Assembly (NCBI GenBank): GCA_016703785.1
Contig: JADJBM010000030.1
Span: forward strand, 310,001-374,000
Reading direction: 5' to 3'
DNA: 64,000 bases
Source: Betaproteobacteria bacterium
GTDB taxonomy: Bacteria > Pseudomonadota > Gammaproteobacteria > Burkholderiales > Rhodocyclaceae
Part shown: piece after piece, positions 17,701 through 24,721 of the stretch
How the letters are laid out: each line of letters starts with the position of its first letter
Numbering within the stretch: the first letter of the stretch is position 1
Made by a program: the position numbers and the translations under genes
Notes under the pieces: model-generated
Databases searched by the model: none
The model's input: the letters and a program-made list of their open reading frames with translations, nothing else
What the model was told of the DNA's origin: nothing

Positions 17701-19302
17701 GGCGGCGATCTGGTCTAGCAAGGCATAAAAGGCGGTACGTCCTGTGTGCGCAGGCGGATTGTCGATGCTCGACCAGGTATTGCCATTCGGACTGCCATTG
17801 AGCACGGCATGCCTGCCGGGACCCAGCACCAGGTCGGCCAGCGCATTGACCATATTCTCCAGCACGTCGCCTTCGGCCTTGCCTTGACCGCTATCCTTTT
17901 CCGCCTTGAGATAGGAGGCTTTCAAGAGAATGCCGTTGAAGGTCGCCTGCGAGGTGCCGGGAGCAAGCCGAGTCAGGATGTTTTCGACGCTCAGGGTGTC
18001 GACGATCAGCACCAGGCTGTGCGTGTCGCCGAAATCGTTCTGCGCGTAATTGTTGGCCAGCAGACGGAGATCCCAGGAGGTCAGCGTCTGGGCAAGAATC
18101 TGGGAGATGTAGTCTCCGCGCACCAATGGCTGGTCTTCGATGAAGATTTTTTCGTCGGCACCGTAGTGGAGTTGCGAGTTTGCGACTGCGGAAGGCTGGG
18201 TCGCGCCCATGAGATCGTACTGGTTGTCCAGGCGGGGGCTGCCGAATTGCCGGCCGGAGAAGGTCTGGATGGCGCCGTCCACCAGGCCAACAGCGCGGGT
18301 TCTCTCTCGGGCTAGCAGCACCGCCATTTGATAGTCGAGCCGTGTCTGCTCGATATTGCCAAGCGGCACAGCAGCCGGATTTGCGGGAATGGCTGGATCG
18401 GTCGACCCTGAGGTAAACAGCGGCACCTCGCCGGCAATGGCCGTAATGGCGCCAATGCGATCGAGCGCGGTCCAGATGCGCAGCTTCTCGGCGGCGAGCG
18501 CCTGATAGCGCGAGTCTTCCGGCGTGGGCATCGCGAAACTGTTGAGTTCCGCCTTGGCGCGGGCGACGTCCCAGGCTCCGCTGGCGAGATTGTCACGTAG
18601 GGTGCGGTAGAGAGTGCGCAGGTCGGCGTCGTCTATCGCGGCTTCAATCCGGTCCGGTTGGGAACGCAGTTCGTTGAAGTAGCTCAGAACACTCTGCAAG
18701 GTGCCTTGGGTGATCTCCCCCACCCCGGCGCCGTTGAAGGTGACAACCTGGTCGACCAGGCCTTGGGTGCCGTCTTCGTGCCGCAGCAGGTTGAAGGCGG
18801 TGGCAAGATGCCCGCCCAGGCTGTAGCCGGTGACGGCATAGTGGGCGCCATCCGGGATCAGCCCGCGCCGGCGCAGATCGGCATACCACGCTTCCATGTC
18901 GCTGATCTGGCCGAAGGCCCAGCCGCATTGGGATATCTCCAGTTCGTTGGTGGCCTTGTTGTCGCGTGCGGCATCGTCGATGAATTCGGTGGAACGGAAG
19001 CTGAGAACCAGCTCTTGCGGATTTGTTCGGTTACGGAACAACGTCCCCGAAAATCCCGTCCGGGTGTTGGAGATGTGCTCCACCACCTCCCACTGCGAGA
19101 CAAAGTTGGCCGCTTCCGTGGCCGTGAAGCGGCTGGCGTGACGATTCCCATCAGTCAATGTGGCAACGCTGATCGGTCCATATGTTGTTGTACCAGGCAC
19201 AAGACTCGCGCCGGAATCCGTTGCGTCGAAGCCATACAAGGCCTCAGCTGCCATCTGCAACCTGGCGTAATCAAAATACTCGGCAATGATCGGTGTGGGC
19301 AT
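11566..19302 (-). CDS. Giant RTX protein with N-terminal lipase-like domain
   Basis: The main frame is about 2578 residues; with the C-terminal continuation the gene would encode about 3290. Residues 1-about 450 look like an alpha/beta hydrolase (Lipase_3-like): an ELVLSFRSTE strand, the nucleophile elbow GYSLGGH (serine about 161) and a candidate catalytic histidine in FGDTHSLVLIVD. The rest is dominated by GGxGxDxLx calcium-binding repeats in several blocks, separated by HCBP-type domains and by unique Trp/Thr-rich stretches. It is expected to be secreted by the HlyB/HlyD system. ATG 19302 is preferred to GTG 19308 because AAGGAG lies 8 bases before the ATG. The upstream lipoprotein stop overlaps this start region. 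The frame breaks near 11775 (GTGGGG) and 11670 (GACGGTG-GGACAA), where reading shifts twice. Confidence 0.85.
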   Translation of the reverse strand: MPTPIIAEYFDYARLQMAAEALYGFDATDSGASLVPGTTTYGPISVATLTDGNRHASRFTATEAANFVSQWEVVEHISNTRTGFSGTLFRNRTNPQELVLSFRSTEFIDDAARDNKATNELEISQCGWAFGQISDMEAWYADLRRRGLIPDGAHYAVTGYSLGGHLATAFNLLRHEDGTQGLVDQVVTFNGAGVGEITQGTLQSVLSYFNELRSQPDRIEAAIDDADLRTLYRTLRDNLASGAWDVARAKAELNSFAMPTPEDSRYQALAAEKLRIWTALDRIGAITAIAGEVPLFTSGSTDPAIPANPAAVPLGNIEQTRLDYQMAVLLARERTRAVGLVDGAIQTFSGRQFGSPRLDNQYDLMGATQPSAVANSQLHYGADEKIFIEDQPLVRGDYISQILAQTLTSWDLRLLANNYAQNDFGDTHSLVLIVDTLSVENILTRLAPGTSQATFNGILLKASYLKAEKDSGQGKAEGDVLENMVNALADLVLGPGRHAVLNGSPNGNTWSSIDNPPAHTGRTAFYALLDQIAASNAFAALSGRLALAASGENLRSRARSDFGAYAALYSLSPFVATGSADLASVLADAWADTYADWSADKADLAQGKKSEALRISEMWLSDRAAFLELNQRFNQENKNPYDPDATENVGGTNQIKLAEVYEDAVSGYKIQQGRLEGSAARRFFFGSAEADSFMGGDYIDHLYGGGGDDTLKGAGGDDYLEGGAGIDILEGGADNDTLIGGRGDDILTGGEGEDTYVINSDDGHDHIVDSGRNYIRYNGELIAGTFVQSTPGGAYQFIGDNGRKIEFHPPGVLTLDENTSLTFDNYTSAEAFEEAGFGIELVEAAAPVDYTRTLQGDREWQVFYAPAELEEGGSPLPSGGPMFPGSEWTTTVNHPVNPQNPAWANWRIDQSDSVLVDTYDYLGWTVKAYRITSATWAYNQRDDLGNLITTDQVVAVPDRLYGSEGNDRILAGEGNDEVQAKGGADRVELGNGDDHAEGGEGADVLIGGSGHDYLFGEGGDDILYANNELDPAAALAAGESQPPQDGESGWLDGGDGDDRLTGDAGSDILLGGAGNDLILGGGGDDHLAGDDEGHEVPQYLRNLAYQVWHQADPQANGVTLYRYQYATVNEVVRREGGDDAIYGGAGNDWLFGQGGDDTLDGGADADVVFGDEGDDTILGGAGDDDLNGDAIDSANDPDNPGLPGALHGRDYIEGGAGNDRIAGNGGDDVLYGDEGDDVINGDDPATPAQFHGDDYLEGGAGNDTLVGAGGSDEIYGGDGDDTIAGDGEGIAAELQGNDYLDGGAGNDYLRGHGGGDTLIGGTGNDELHGETGDDVIDGGEGNDLAFGDAGNDRIVGGAGNDALGGGEGNDTLDGGGGDDILVGDAGNDVLVGGAGNDRLSGGEGNDYLAGGAGTDILDGGLGDDTYVFDAADLLAAPGSIITGIQDAGGANTLILEGMDLASVSVTQGEGANGNDLLIDLGEGSRITIGGGAAGTIQSYGTGEGAQLAPVDFLEATVGGSLDLHIERSNALLAGGRGDDQLYVSGTGNTIAGGKGDDLFVVGGADNTIDYRAGDGEDTIRSLAATGTTLRFGAGITQSDIRLRLDGGDLVIGIGEGTDSAIRLAGFDPVRPFAQPPIAELRFADGSSLSYAELLENGLETAGTDGDDDLQGTGLNDVMFGQAGNDVLDGGAGNDVLSGGEGDDALNGGTGGDVLAGGDGADIYVFNSGSGNDSLADAGGGRIELGMGIALAEVAAQRSDMDLVLRMPDAEDRIVIQGYFETPQTWTIEDTSGESATAEELLSGTWAGGRDWLRGLMNQFEQSSKLALANGFIGQGYAYAGLDELRRRVDTDATASFVSGQQTQTNTYEWFDGRRSTDTQLISLNDWQPSNAYVEDRHVRIDTQTAQATGAVTFADMWSWTGSSLYEQKWAGMSWTATSLSAVQTEQWSATNWIMSGSTAVGTVTSYNASWHQTGNARGHVVSVLSGPPAVVPGAGQLFPDMGRVSIYTSDATYSFLIVEGSDGDDEIAGGGLVRSGAGDDIVTTRGFIDGGDGNDRLTNGAVMHGGQGDDLLLGLDNSTEEADEVHRYCFAGSDQGTDLVVDEGWIGYYEGFADYFYTVLDPYFLGLGADHWTARYFHAGEWAVDDGQEWHNFFQSEEDAQAAAVAWGGTVRFVEALSEEMQLHADDAAGLAPLVGAGLIADDTVEFGPGITPEILSFSWGHAKPEGLDAIHDTLDITYGADSVTRIVMPNADDYLGWGIESVRFADGRRLSMAELLTLAPPRPEYNLIQGTEWSDTLMGTGLPDMILGAEESDGLYGLDGNDVLDGGAGDDTLAGGAGNDTYRFGRGGGFDTVVQADALYDDVDTVRFADDLMPDQVFAGRQNDALLLTITDTGDTITLEDWFYQQDARVSRVVFSDGTVWTSQALEQSPTAIAGTNDSDYLEGTSGNDFLYGRAGYDFLRAGEGNDLYLFGRGDGNDRIDQWDAAEGDMDTIRLSGNISPSEIVATIGVGRSQADRGRSWRFCLAGRLVLPGGPKDRSGRIFRRDGGTTRRLKPWWHARRGPRLTRSCGGPRAAIS

Positions 19303-19304
19303 GA

Positions 19305-20159
19305 TCACTTCTCCTTGGCGGGAATCAGGATTTGGTCAACGAATTTACGGGTGGCAGCATCCGATCCGACGGCATGACCGGGGCACTTCCATGCCGTTAG
19401 CCATGGTACGGGATTCGATCTGCTCGGCCCCGATGGGCTCCAGGCGTAGCGGATCATCTCGCCCAGCACTTCGCCCGTCTGCAGATCGAGCACCTTCACC
19501 GTGCTGCTGGCCAAGCCGAGCATGCGCTCCTCGGGAATGACGTGATCCTCGAAGGTGACGCCGTAGCGGGGGAAGGGGTCGGTGGCGGGTATCTTGTCAA
19601 GCACATAATCAACTATCTTGGTGGGCTTCGGATTTTCACCAATGCGTTTGCTCAATACGCGAGTTACTTCTTTGAAGCTGCCCGTAATCCGATACCGCTT
19701 GCCGTCTTTCTCGTCGATGACGTCGACGTAGCGGTAGCCCGGCAGACTTCCCGGGCGACGGTCTGTATTGATGTATCCACGGCTTTGAGCCGTGATCTTA
19801 CTAGGTTTGCCAGAGAGCCCTTCACCAGGAGCATGCTCATATCCGAGAAAGGAGGTGATATAGCTATCCCCGAACGCCTCAATTGCAAACGCCGCCCCCG
19901 GCCACATCCGGTCTGACAGTTCTTTATCACCCCGCGCCGGCCGCACTTTGAACAACACGATCCCCTCCACGTTCTCCACCTTGCGGTAGATCTTCTCCCC
20001 GGCGACGGTGCGGCACTTCTCCTCGAACAGCGCCTTGCCCTTGGCGACGTGCGCCCGTGCGACATCCTGCACTTCGGAGGAAACTGCGGGCGCACCGCCG
20101 CAGGCAGCAAGAATGAGTGAAGCAACAAGAACTCCGGATTTCCATTGCAAGAACTTCAT
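19305..20159 (-). CDS. Lipoprotein of unknown function, 284 residues, coupled to the RTX lipase
   Basis: The N-terminus MKFLQWKSGVLVASLILAAC is a lipoprotein signal with Cys20 as the lipidation site. The mature part has KGKALFEEKC near residue 40 and later motifs INTDRRPGSLPGYRYVD and GVTFEDHVIPEERMLGLAS. I recognise no enzymatic motif. ATG 20159 has GGAGGT 7 bases upstream. Its stop lies within 3-6 bases of the RTX start, so the two genes are translationally coupled. Its own ATG overlaps the stop of a short chimeric frame (ATGA). In lipase-effector systems an adjacent lipoprotein is often the immunity protein; that role is an inference here. Confidence 0.75.
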   Translation of the reverse strand: MKFLQWKSGVLVASLILAACGGAPAVSSEVQDVARAHVAKGKALFEEKCRTVAGEKIYRKVENVEGIVLFKVRPARGDKELSDRMWPGAAFAIEAFGDSYITSFLGYEHAPGEGLSGKPSKITAQSRGYINTDRRPGSLPGYRYVDVIDEKDGKRYRITGSFKEVTRVLSKRIGENPKPTKIVDYVLDKIPATDPFPRYGVTFEDHVIPEERMLGLASSTVKVLDLQTGEVLGEMIRYAWSPSGPSRSNPVPWLTAWKCPGHAVGSDAATRKFVDQILIPAKEK

Positions 20160-20356
20160 GCCGCACACCTCCAGTTGTCGTTGTTGGCTGCCGTATGGGT
20201 GTCGTCCTTCCACAAGTCATATTCGCCGTCTTGCGGGGACTGACTTTCTTGTCCTACGAGTGTTGAACTGCCATCGGCGAACCCCCGCGTGCCCTCACCC
20301 AGGTCAATGAGCATACCGAAAGGTACCGGAGTCGATTTCTTTTCTGCTGTCTTCAT
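20156..20356 (-). pseudogene. Chimeric 66-codon remnant downstream of the RAYT element
   Basis: It begins with GGAGGG and an ATG that overlaps the transposase stop (TAATG). The first dozen codons derive from the transposon end (EKKSTPVPF is the inverted repeat). The remaining part, GEGTRGFADGSSTLV to DNWRCAA, looks like the tail of an older gene cut by the insertion. Its stop overlaps the lipoprotein start. It is probably the 3' remnant of the gene whose 5' end is at 21114-21269. Confidence 0.45.
20317..20344. repeat. Left inverted end of the RAYT element
   Basis: 28 bases, core GGTACCGGAGTCGATTTC; perfect inverted match to 21119-21146. Confidence 0.9.
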
Positions 20357-21093
20357 TAAGCTCCCTCCAAGTCCAAACCCATCTGCCCCGGCAACGGCGC
20401 ATTCGAGGATGTCCGCTCCTGTCTTCCCCGCCGTCGCAGCGTCACTCGTCTGCCCAGCGCGGCCTCCACCTGTTCGCGGAACCGGTCGTTGCCCAACGGC
20501 AAGCCCTGCTGCACGGCTTTGCGGATCTCGTCCAGTGCAGCCTCTTCCAGGTGCGCACGCAATAGATCGCGGTAGGCGCCACGGCGATCTGCTTCGCTTC
20601 GCCCCAGCGCGCAGTAGAGGGGATGATCGGCAATCAGTTCGCTGGGCTCGCCCAGTCCGTGCCAGCGATAGCTCGACCAGCGGTACTGGCCAGGATCGGC
20701 AACCATGTCGGCGCGCACGGGATTGAGTTCGATGTAGCGCTGGCAGGCGAGCAGGTAGTCCTCGGCCTGGATCAGACTGGACTTGTAGCGGCCTTCCCAG
20801 ACGCTGCCGCTGCGGCGGTAGCTGTGATTGATGTATTGGGCGTAGCGGCGGCCGAGTGATTGCATGAGGCGGGGCAGGCTGGCAATGGCGCCGGGGGTGA
20901 GGAGAAGATGGACGTGGTTGGTCATGAGGACATAGGCGTGGATGGCGCAGTCGTATTTCTTGGCGCCTTCGCGCAGCCAGTGAAGGTAAAACCGGTAGTC
21001 CTCTTCGGCGAAGAAGCAGGCTTCACGGTTGTGGCCACGCTGGACCACATGCTGCGGATGCCCCACCAGTTTTACTCTCGGACGTCGCGGCAT
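20356..21093 (-). CDS. REP-associated tyrosine transposase (Y1/HUH)
   Basis: A 245-residue protein if started at MPRRPRV (ATG 21093); a start four codons earlier at 21105 is possible. The HUH metal-binding pair is NHVHLLL (H60, H62) and the catalytic tyrosine is in YIELNPVRA (Y120), with the RAYT-typical SVWEGRYKSSLI and YRWSSYRWH blocks. Such enzymes act on single-stranded hairpin REP sequences and are usually single-copy domesticated genes. The protein appears intact. The stop overlaps the start of the next short frame. Confidence 0.88.
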   Translation of the reverse strand: MPRRPRVKLVGHPQHVVQRGHNREACFFAEEDYRFYLHWLREGAKKYDCAIHAYVLMTNHVHLLLTPGAIASLPRLMQSLGRRYAQYINHSYRRSGSVWEGRYKSSLIQAEDYLLACQRYIELNPVRADMVADPGQYRWSSYRWHGLGEPSELIADHPLYCALGRSEADRRGAYRDLLRAHLEEAALDEIRKAVQQGLPLGNDRFREQVEAALGRRVTLRRRGRQERTSSNAPLPGQMGLDLEGA

Positions 21094-21113
21094 TGAATCA
21101 CCCAAGGTTCAGG

Positions 21114-21269
21114 TCAGTGAAAAGAAATCGACTCCGGTACCTTTCGTGAAGCCGTGTCAGGCACCCAGTATTCTTCTTTCCAACCGATGGGAACGGGGGT
21201 GCGGTTTTCGACGAATGCTTCTTTGTAAACTCGTCCGGCAAGCTGAGCGTATTCGGTGATATCTGCCAT
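21114..21269 (-). pseudogene. 5' stub of a disrupted lipase-like gene
   Basis: ATG 21269 with GGGAGA 6 bases upstream encodes MADITEYAQLAGRVYKEAF through WVPDTAS. This resembles the beginning of secreted lipase-like proteins (LA-RVY ... ENR-PVP-GW). It then runs into the transposon end (RKVPESISFH) and stops. The rest of the gene is absent apart from a possible tail at 20156-20300. It is therefore a gene truncated by the RAYT insertion plus deletion. Confidence 0.5.
21119..21146. repeat. Right inverted end of the RAYT element
   Basis: 28 bases; perfect inverted match to 20317-20344. It reads into the stub frame as VPESISF. Confidence 0.9.
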
Positions 21270-21297
21270 GTCGATCTCCCTTTAATAATGCTGGATG

Positions 21298-21852
21298 TCA
21301 GCAGCCATATTTCGATGTAAGGAGGAGCTTGCGCATTCGTTCTGAATACCCTCCAAGGCGAGTTAGCTCTGCCTTCTCGGACAAGGTAAAGACTTCACTG
21401 TTGGCTGGCCGCTTGTTCTCAACGCTTAGTAACAGATTGGTTGAGACACCTTCAAGGCGAGCAGGTGTTGTTACTTCCTTTGCGCTAACAGGTGAGATGT
21501 GGAACGTGACATAGAATGAAGTAGGGCGATTGCGTTGGAGACAAACATCTGTATTGTCAATGCCTGTCACCAGCAAATATCCTTGGTTATCAGGAAGTCG
21601 CTCCAAGTACAAAGGCCGGAGGTTATCTGACCAGACCGGACTTCTCTTGCCGAATAGGAAAAGCTCCGAGCGATTTCTCCACCACCCGGAACCGTGTGCG
21701 CCGTAGCCCCTCTCGAAAACGTCTCTACGTGAAATCACCTCAATTCTTGAGGGGTTCTCCAACGCAACTTCTTCCCGATAGTCGACCTCCTTGCTACAGC
21801 CCACCAGCCCGCAGGCTAAAGATAGAATTAACAAATAATGGTTAGATTTCAT
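21298..21852 (-). CDS. Lipoprotein of unknown function, 184 residues
   Basis: MKSNHYLLILSLACGLVGC is a lipoprotein signal with Cys19 lipidated. The mature part is about 165 residues with no motif I recognise (SGWWRNRSELFLFGKRSPVW, then a C-terminal CNC-free end in SKYGC). The base composition is close to half G+C, well below its neighbours, which suggests recent acquisition. The ATG overlaps the stop of the RTX fragment gene (ATGA). As with the lipoprotein at 19305-20159 it directly follows or precedes a secreted-protein gene or remnant, so an immunity role is possible but unproven. Confidence 0.65.
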   Translation of the reverse strand: MKSNHYLLILSLACGLVGCSKEVDYREEVALENPSRIEVISRRDVFERGYGAHGSGWWRNRSELFLFGKRSPVWSDNLRPLYLERLPDNQGYLLVTGIDNTDVCLQRNRPTSFYVTFHISPVSAKEVTTPARLEGVSTNLLLSVENKRPANSEVFTLSEKAELTRLGGYSERMRKLLLTSKYGC

Positions 21853-22484
21853 GATGCTTTTCTCCAAAGCGAGTCGTTCGCTGCACACGGTCTTTCAATA
21901 TTTATCGAACCAACCATTTCTTGGTTGCCGAATGCCTTCCCGGTCACATCGCTGTGGTTCCACGCGATGGCCTGGTAGAAGGAAGCCCGATGCGTCTGCG
22001 CCAGCAGGCTGGCGTAAAGCCCATCGCTCAACTGCTCGTAGGTCAGTTGCCAGGCCGTGGCCTGTTCGGCGTTCGGGTTCTGGAAGCTCCTGCCGTAGGC
22101 CTGCTCGAGCACCTGCGCATGACGGGCGTCAAGCTGATTCGTGTAGGTCCCCTCGGGGAGGGCCTGCGCCCCGGTCCAGGCAAAGAGCAGGTCTTCGAAG
22201 CGGGTGTGCAGGACGCCGGGATTCGTTTCGTTGAGGAAGGCGTCGAGCTTGTCTCTGAGGGCGCCGGGGGGTTGGCCCCTCCAGCCCGCTTCGGCATCGC
22301 GCACCAGGGCCTGGGTCAGATCCATCTGCACCCCGCCCAAAGTCAGCTCCGGCAGCACGGCGATGTCCTCCGGCAGGATGCGCCAGTCGAGGAACTTCGT
22401 CTCCGCGTTGTCGCGGGCGAAGCGGTATTCGGTAATCTCGCGAGTAGTGCTGTCAGCATTAGGTTCATTCTCACCGGCGTTCAC
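21849..22484 (-). pseudogene. RTX-protein internal fragment, 211 residues
   Basis: The sequence (AETKFLDWRILPEDIAVLPELTLGG through FEDLLFAWTGAQ and LDARHAQVLEQAYGR) matches the inter-repeat domain found inside large RTX proteins, where FDALLYRWAG is typical. No calcium repeats, no N-terminal enzymatic domain and no C-terminal secretion region are present. It is probably a remnant of a secreted protein kept in frame, with a short novel N-terminus (MNAGENEPNADSTT). ATG 22484 overlaps the hlyB stop and its own stop overlaps the lipoprotein start. It could alternatively be a small stand-alone protein. Confidence 0.5.
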
Positions 22485-24721
22485 TCCAACCTCCCTTCAG
22501 TCTCAATCTCCGTTGACGGCGTCTGCCCCGCCACCGGCTTCGCCCCGAAGCTGAACACCTCATCCACCAGCAGCCCCTTCGGGATCTGGTGGGTGATGAA
22601 GAGCAGCGTCACCTTGCCCTTGAGTTGATTGATGGTCTGGGCGAAGTGTTCGGCGGTGGCCTGGTCGAGGTTGGAGACGGCCTCGTCGAAGATGAGGACC
22701 TTCGGGCGCTTCAGGAGCGCGCGGGCAATGGCGAGGCGTTGGCGCTGGCCGCCGGAGAGACCGACGCCGTGCTCACCAATCGCCGTCTGGTAGCCCTGCG
22801 GCAGCTTCTCGATGGTGTCGTGGATCTCGGCCAGCTTGCAGGCCTGGATGACGTCATCAAAGCCGGCGTGCGGGTGGGCCATGACGAGGTTGTCGTAGAT
22901 GGTGCCGGCGAAGAGCACGGTCTCCTGCGGCACGATGCCGTAGGTCTGCCGCAATTCGTTGGCGGCGAGATGGCGGATGTCGCGCCCGTCGAGGCGGATC
23001 TGGCCTTCGGTGGGCAGATAGAAGCCCTGCAGGAGTTTCGCCAGCGTGCTCTTGCCGCAGCCGGAGGGGCCCATCAGCACGGAGAGGTGGCCGGGCTTGA
23101 GCGTCAGGTTGAGGTTGCGGTAGAGGAAGGGATGCTGCTCGGAATAGCGGAAGCTCAGGGAGACCAGGTCGATGCGCCCGGCGCCGGCCGCTTCCCTGTG
23201 CGGGATGAGCGCATGCGGCTCGGCGGGGGCGTCCATGAGGTCGCCGAGGCGCTTCACCGCGATGCTGGCCTGCTGGAATTCCTGCCACAGGCCGACCAGG
23301 CGCAGCAGGGGCTGGCTCATGCGGGAGGCGAACATCTGGAAAGCCACCAGCATGCCGACGGTGAAACCATCGTTCTGCATGACCAGCAATGCGCCGACGA
23401 CGAGGATGGACAGCGTCATCGCCTGCTCGAGACCGTTGGAGAGCACGTTGTAGGTGTTGGAAACCTGGCGCGTGGCGAAGCCGGCGGCCAGATAATCAGC
23501 CAGGAAGCCGCCGTACTTCTGTTCGAGGTGCGGCTCCATCTGCAGGGACTTGACGGTGGCGATGCCGGAGACGTATTCGGTGAGGAAGGATTGGTTCCGC
23601 GCGCCGAGCAGGAACTGGCGGTTGAGCTTGTCGCGGAAGACGGGGGCGACGAGGAAGCTGATTGCGCCGATGGCACCCAACAAGGCCACGGCGATGAGCG
23701 AGAGCTGCCAGGAGTAGGCGAACATCACCGCCAGGAAGATGAGCAGGAAGGGGAAGTCGAGGATGAGGCTCACCGCTGCCCCGGAGACGAACTCGCGGAT
23801 GGTCTCGACGCCGTGCAGGCGCGCGACCAGCACACCGGTGGTGCGCTGTTCGAAGAAGGGCAGCGGCAGGCGCAGAAGATGGCGCAAGACCTGTGCGCCG
23901 AGGACGGCGTCGATGCGGTTGCCGGTGTGCAGCACGAGATACTGCCGCAGCCAGGTCATTGCGCTGGTGAACAGCATGAACATGACGAGGGCGACGGCGA
24001 TGACGACGAGGGTGGATTGGGTCTGGTGCACCACCACCTTGTCGATGATGACCTGCGTGAACACCGGCGTGCTCAGACCGACGATCTGGATGAAGAGCGA
24101 GGCGAGCAGCACGTCGCGCCAGATGCGCTTGTGCTTGAGGAGTTCTGGAATGAACCAGCGGAAGCCGAATGTGGGTGGGGTGGTTTCTGCTACCCCTGCC
24201 CCCTCTCCCTCGATCCCTCTCCCCGCGGGCGAGAGGGAAGCATCTTTGGCGATGAGGATGAGGTCGGGCTCGAAATAGAGGTCGAACTCCCCCAGCGGTA
24301 GGGTTTCGGGTTGTTCGCTGCCGGCGCGAAAGTAAAGAAGCTGGTTGGCATCGGCGCGCAGGAGGAGTGCGGTGCGGGCCGGCGGAGGTTCAGCCTCGGC
24401 TACGGGTAGTTCGTCGTCCTCGCCTTCGCGCACGACGTGCAGTTGCGTCGGCGCGGCGGGCATGGGCGGCGCGCTTGCATGGGGTGCGGCGCGCAGAAAG
24501 GCGATGGCCGGGAAAGTCAGCCCCTGCAGGACGGCGGCATCGATGCGGCGCTCGCCTGTGCGAAAGCCCAATGCGCGGGCAGCCTCATGCAGGGTGACGG
24601 TGGTGATCGGCGGGGGGAATTCCTGGGAGACGAGGGCGGCGTCGAAGGGCAGGCGGCCGATCCGGCACAGGCTGCCGAGCAGCCATAACAGGTCCCCTCC
24701 GGCAAGACGCTCTGCCGCCAC
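22481..24721 (-). CDS. hlyB: Type I secretion ABC transporter (HlyB/RtxB family)
   Basis: A 746-residue protein. The N-terminus (about 1-150) is a C39-like domain without the catalytic Cys-His arrangement, as in RTX exporters. Then come six membrane helices (about 190-460) and an ATPase: Walker A GPSGCGKST near 550, signature LSGGQRQR near 653 and Walker B VLIFDEA near 675, with the switch histidine in LLFITHQ. GTG 24721 is chosen because GGGAGG lies 6 bases before it. A palindromic repeat encodes the SLSPAGRGIEGEGAG linker between the C39-like and membrane parts. It exports the RTX proteins downstream together with HlyD; no TolC gene is in the window. Confidence 0.9.
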   Translation of the reverse strand: MAAERLAGGDLLWLLGSLCRIGRLPFDAALVSQEFPPPITTVTLHEAARALGFRTGERRIDAAVLQGLTFPAIAFLRAAPHASAPPMPAAPTQLHVVREGEDDELPVAEAEPPPARTALLLRADANQLLYFRAGSEQPETLPLGEFDLYFEPDLILIAKDASLSPAGRGIEGEGAGVAETTPPTFGFRWFIPELLKHKRIWRDVLLASLFIQIVGLSTPVFTQVIIDKVVVHQTQSTLVVIAVALVMFMLFTSAMTWLRQYLVLHTGNRIDAVLGAQVLRHLLRLPLPFFEQRTTGVLVARLHGVETIREFVSGAAVSLILDFPFLLIFLAVMFAYSWQLSLIAVALLGAIGAISFLVAPVFRDKLNRQFLLGARNQSFLTEYVSGIATVKSLQMEPHLEQKYGGFLADYLAAGFATRQVSNTYNVLSNGLEQAMTLSILVVGALLVMQNDGFTVGMLVAFQMFASRMSQPLLRLVGLWQEFQQASIAVKRLGDLMDAPAEPHALIPHREAAGAGRIDLVSLSFRYSEQHPFLYRNLNLTLKPGHLSVLMGPSGCGKSTLAKLLQGFYLPTEGQIRLDGRDIRHLAANELRQTYGIVPQETVLFAGTIYDNLVMAHPHAGFDDVIQACKLAEIHDTIEKLPQGYQTAIGEHGVGLSGGQRQRLAIARALLKRPKVLIFDEAVSNLDQATAEHFAQTINQLKGKVTLLFITHQIPKGLLVDEVFSFGAKPVAGQTPSTEIETEGRLE
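24201..24237. repeat. CCCTCTC/GAGAGGG palindromic repeat in hlyB
   Basis: CCCTCTCCCCGC and GGGCGAGAGGG form an imperfect hairpin. Same family as copies at 5567, 5632 and 31707. Read in frame as a Gly/Pro-rich linker. Confidence 0.7.

Larger units (their letters stand above)
20317..21146 (-). mobile_element. REP-associated (RAYT/IS200-like) element with 28-bp inverted ends
   Basis: The ends at 20317-20344 and 21119-21146 are perfect reverse complements over 28 bases (core GGTACCGGAGTCGATTTC). They enclose one Y1 transposase gene with almost no spare sequence. The element is on the same strand as the secretion genes and lies inside a disrupted lipase-like gene. Confidence 0.8.

Noticed and set aside
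21849..24721. hlyC acyltransferase gene near hlyB
   Set aside because: No frame in the locus shows the acyltransferase motifs; the lipoprotein genes are clearly different.
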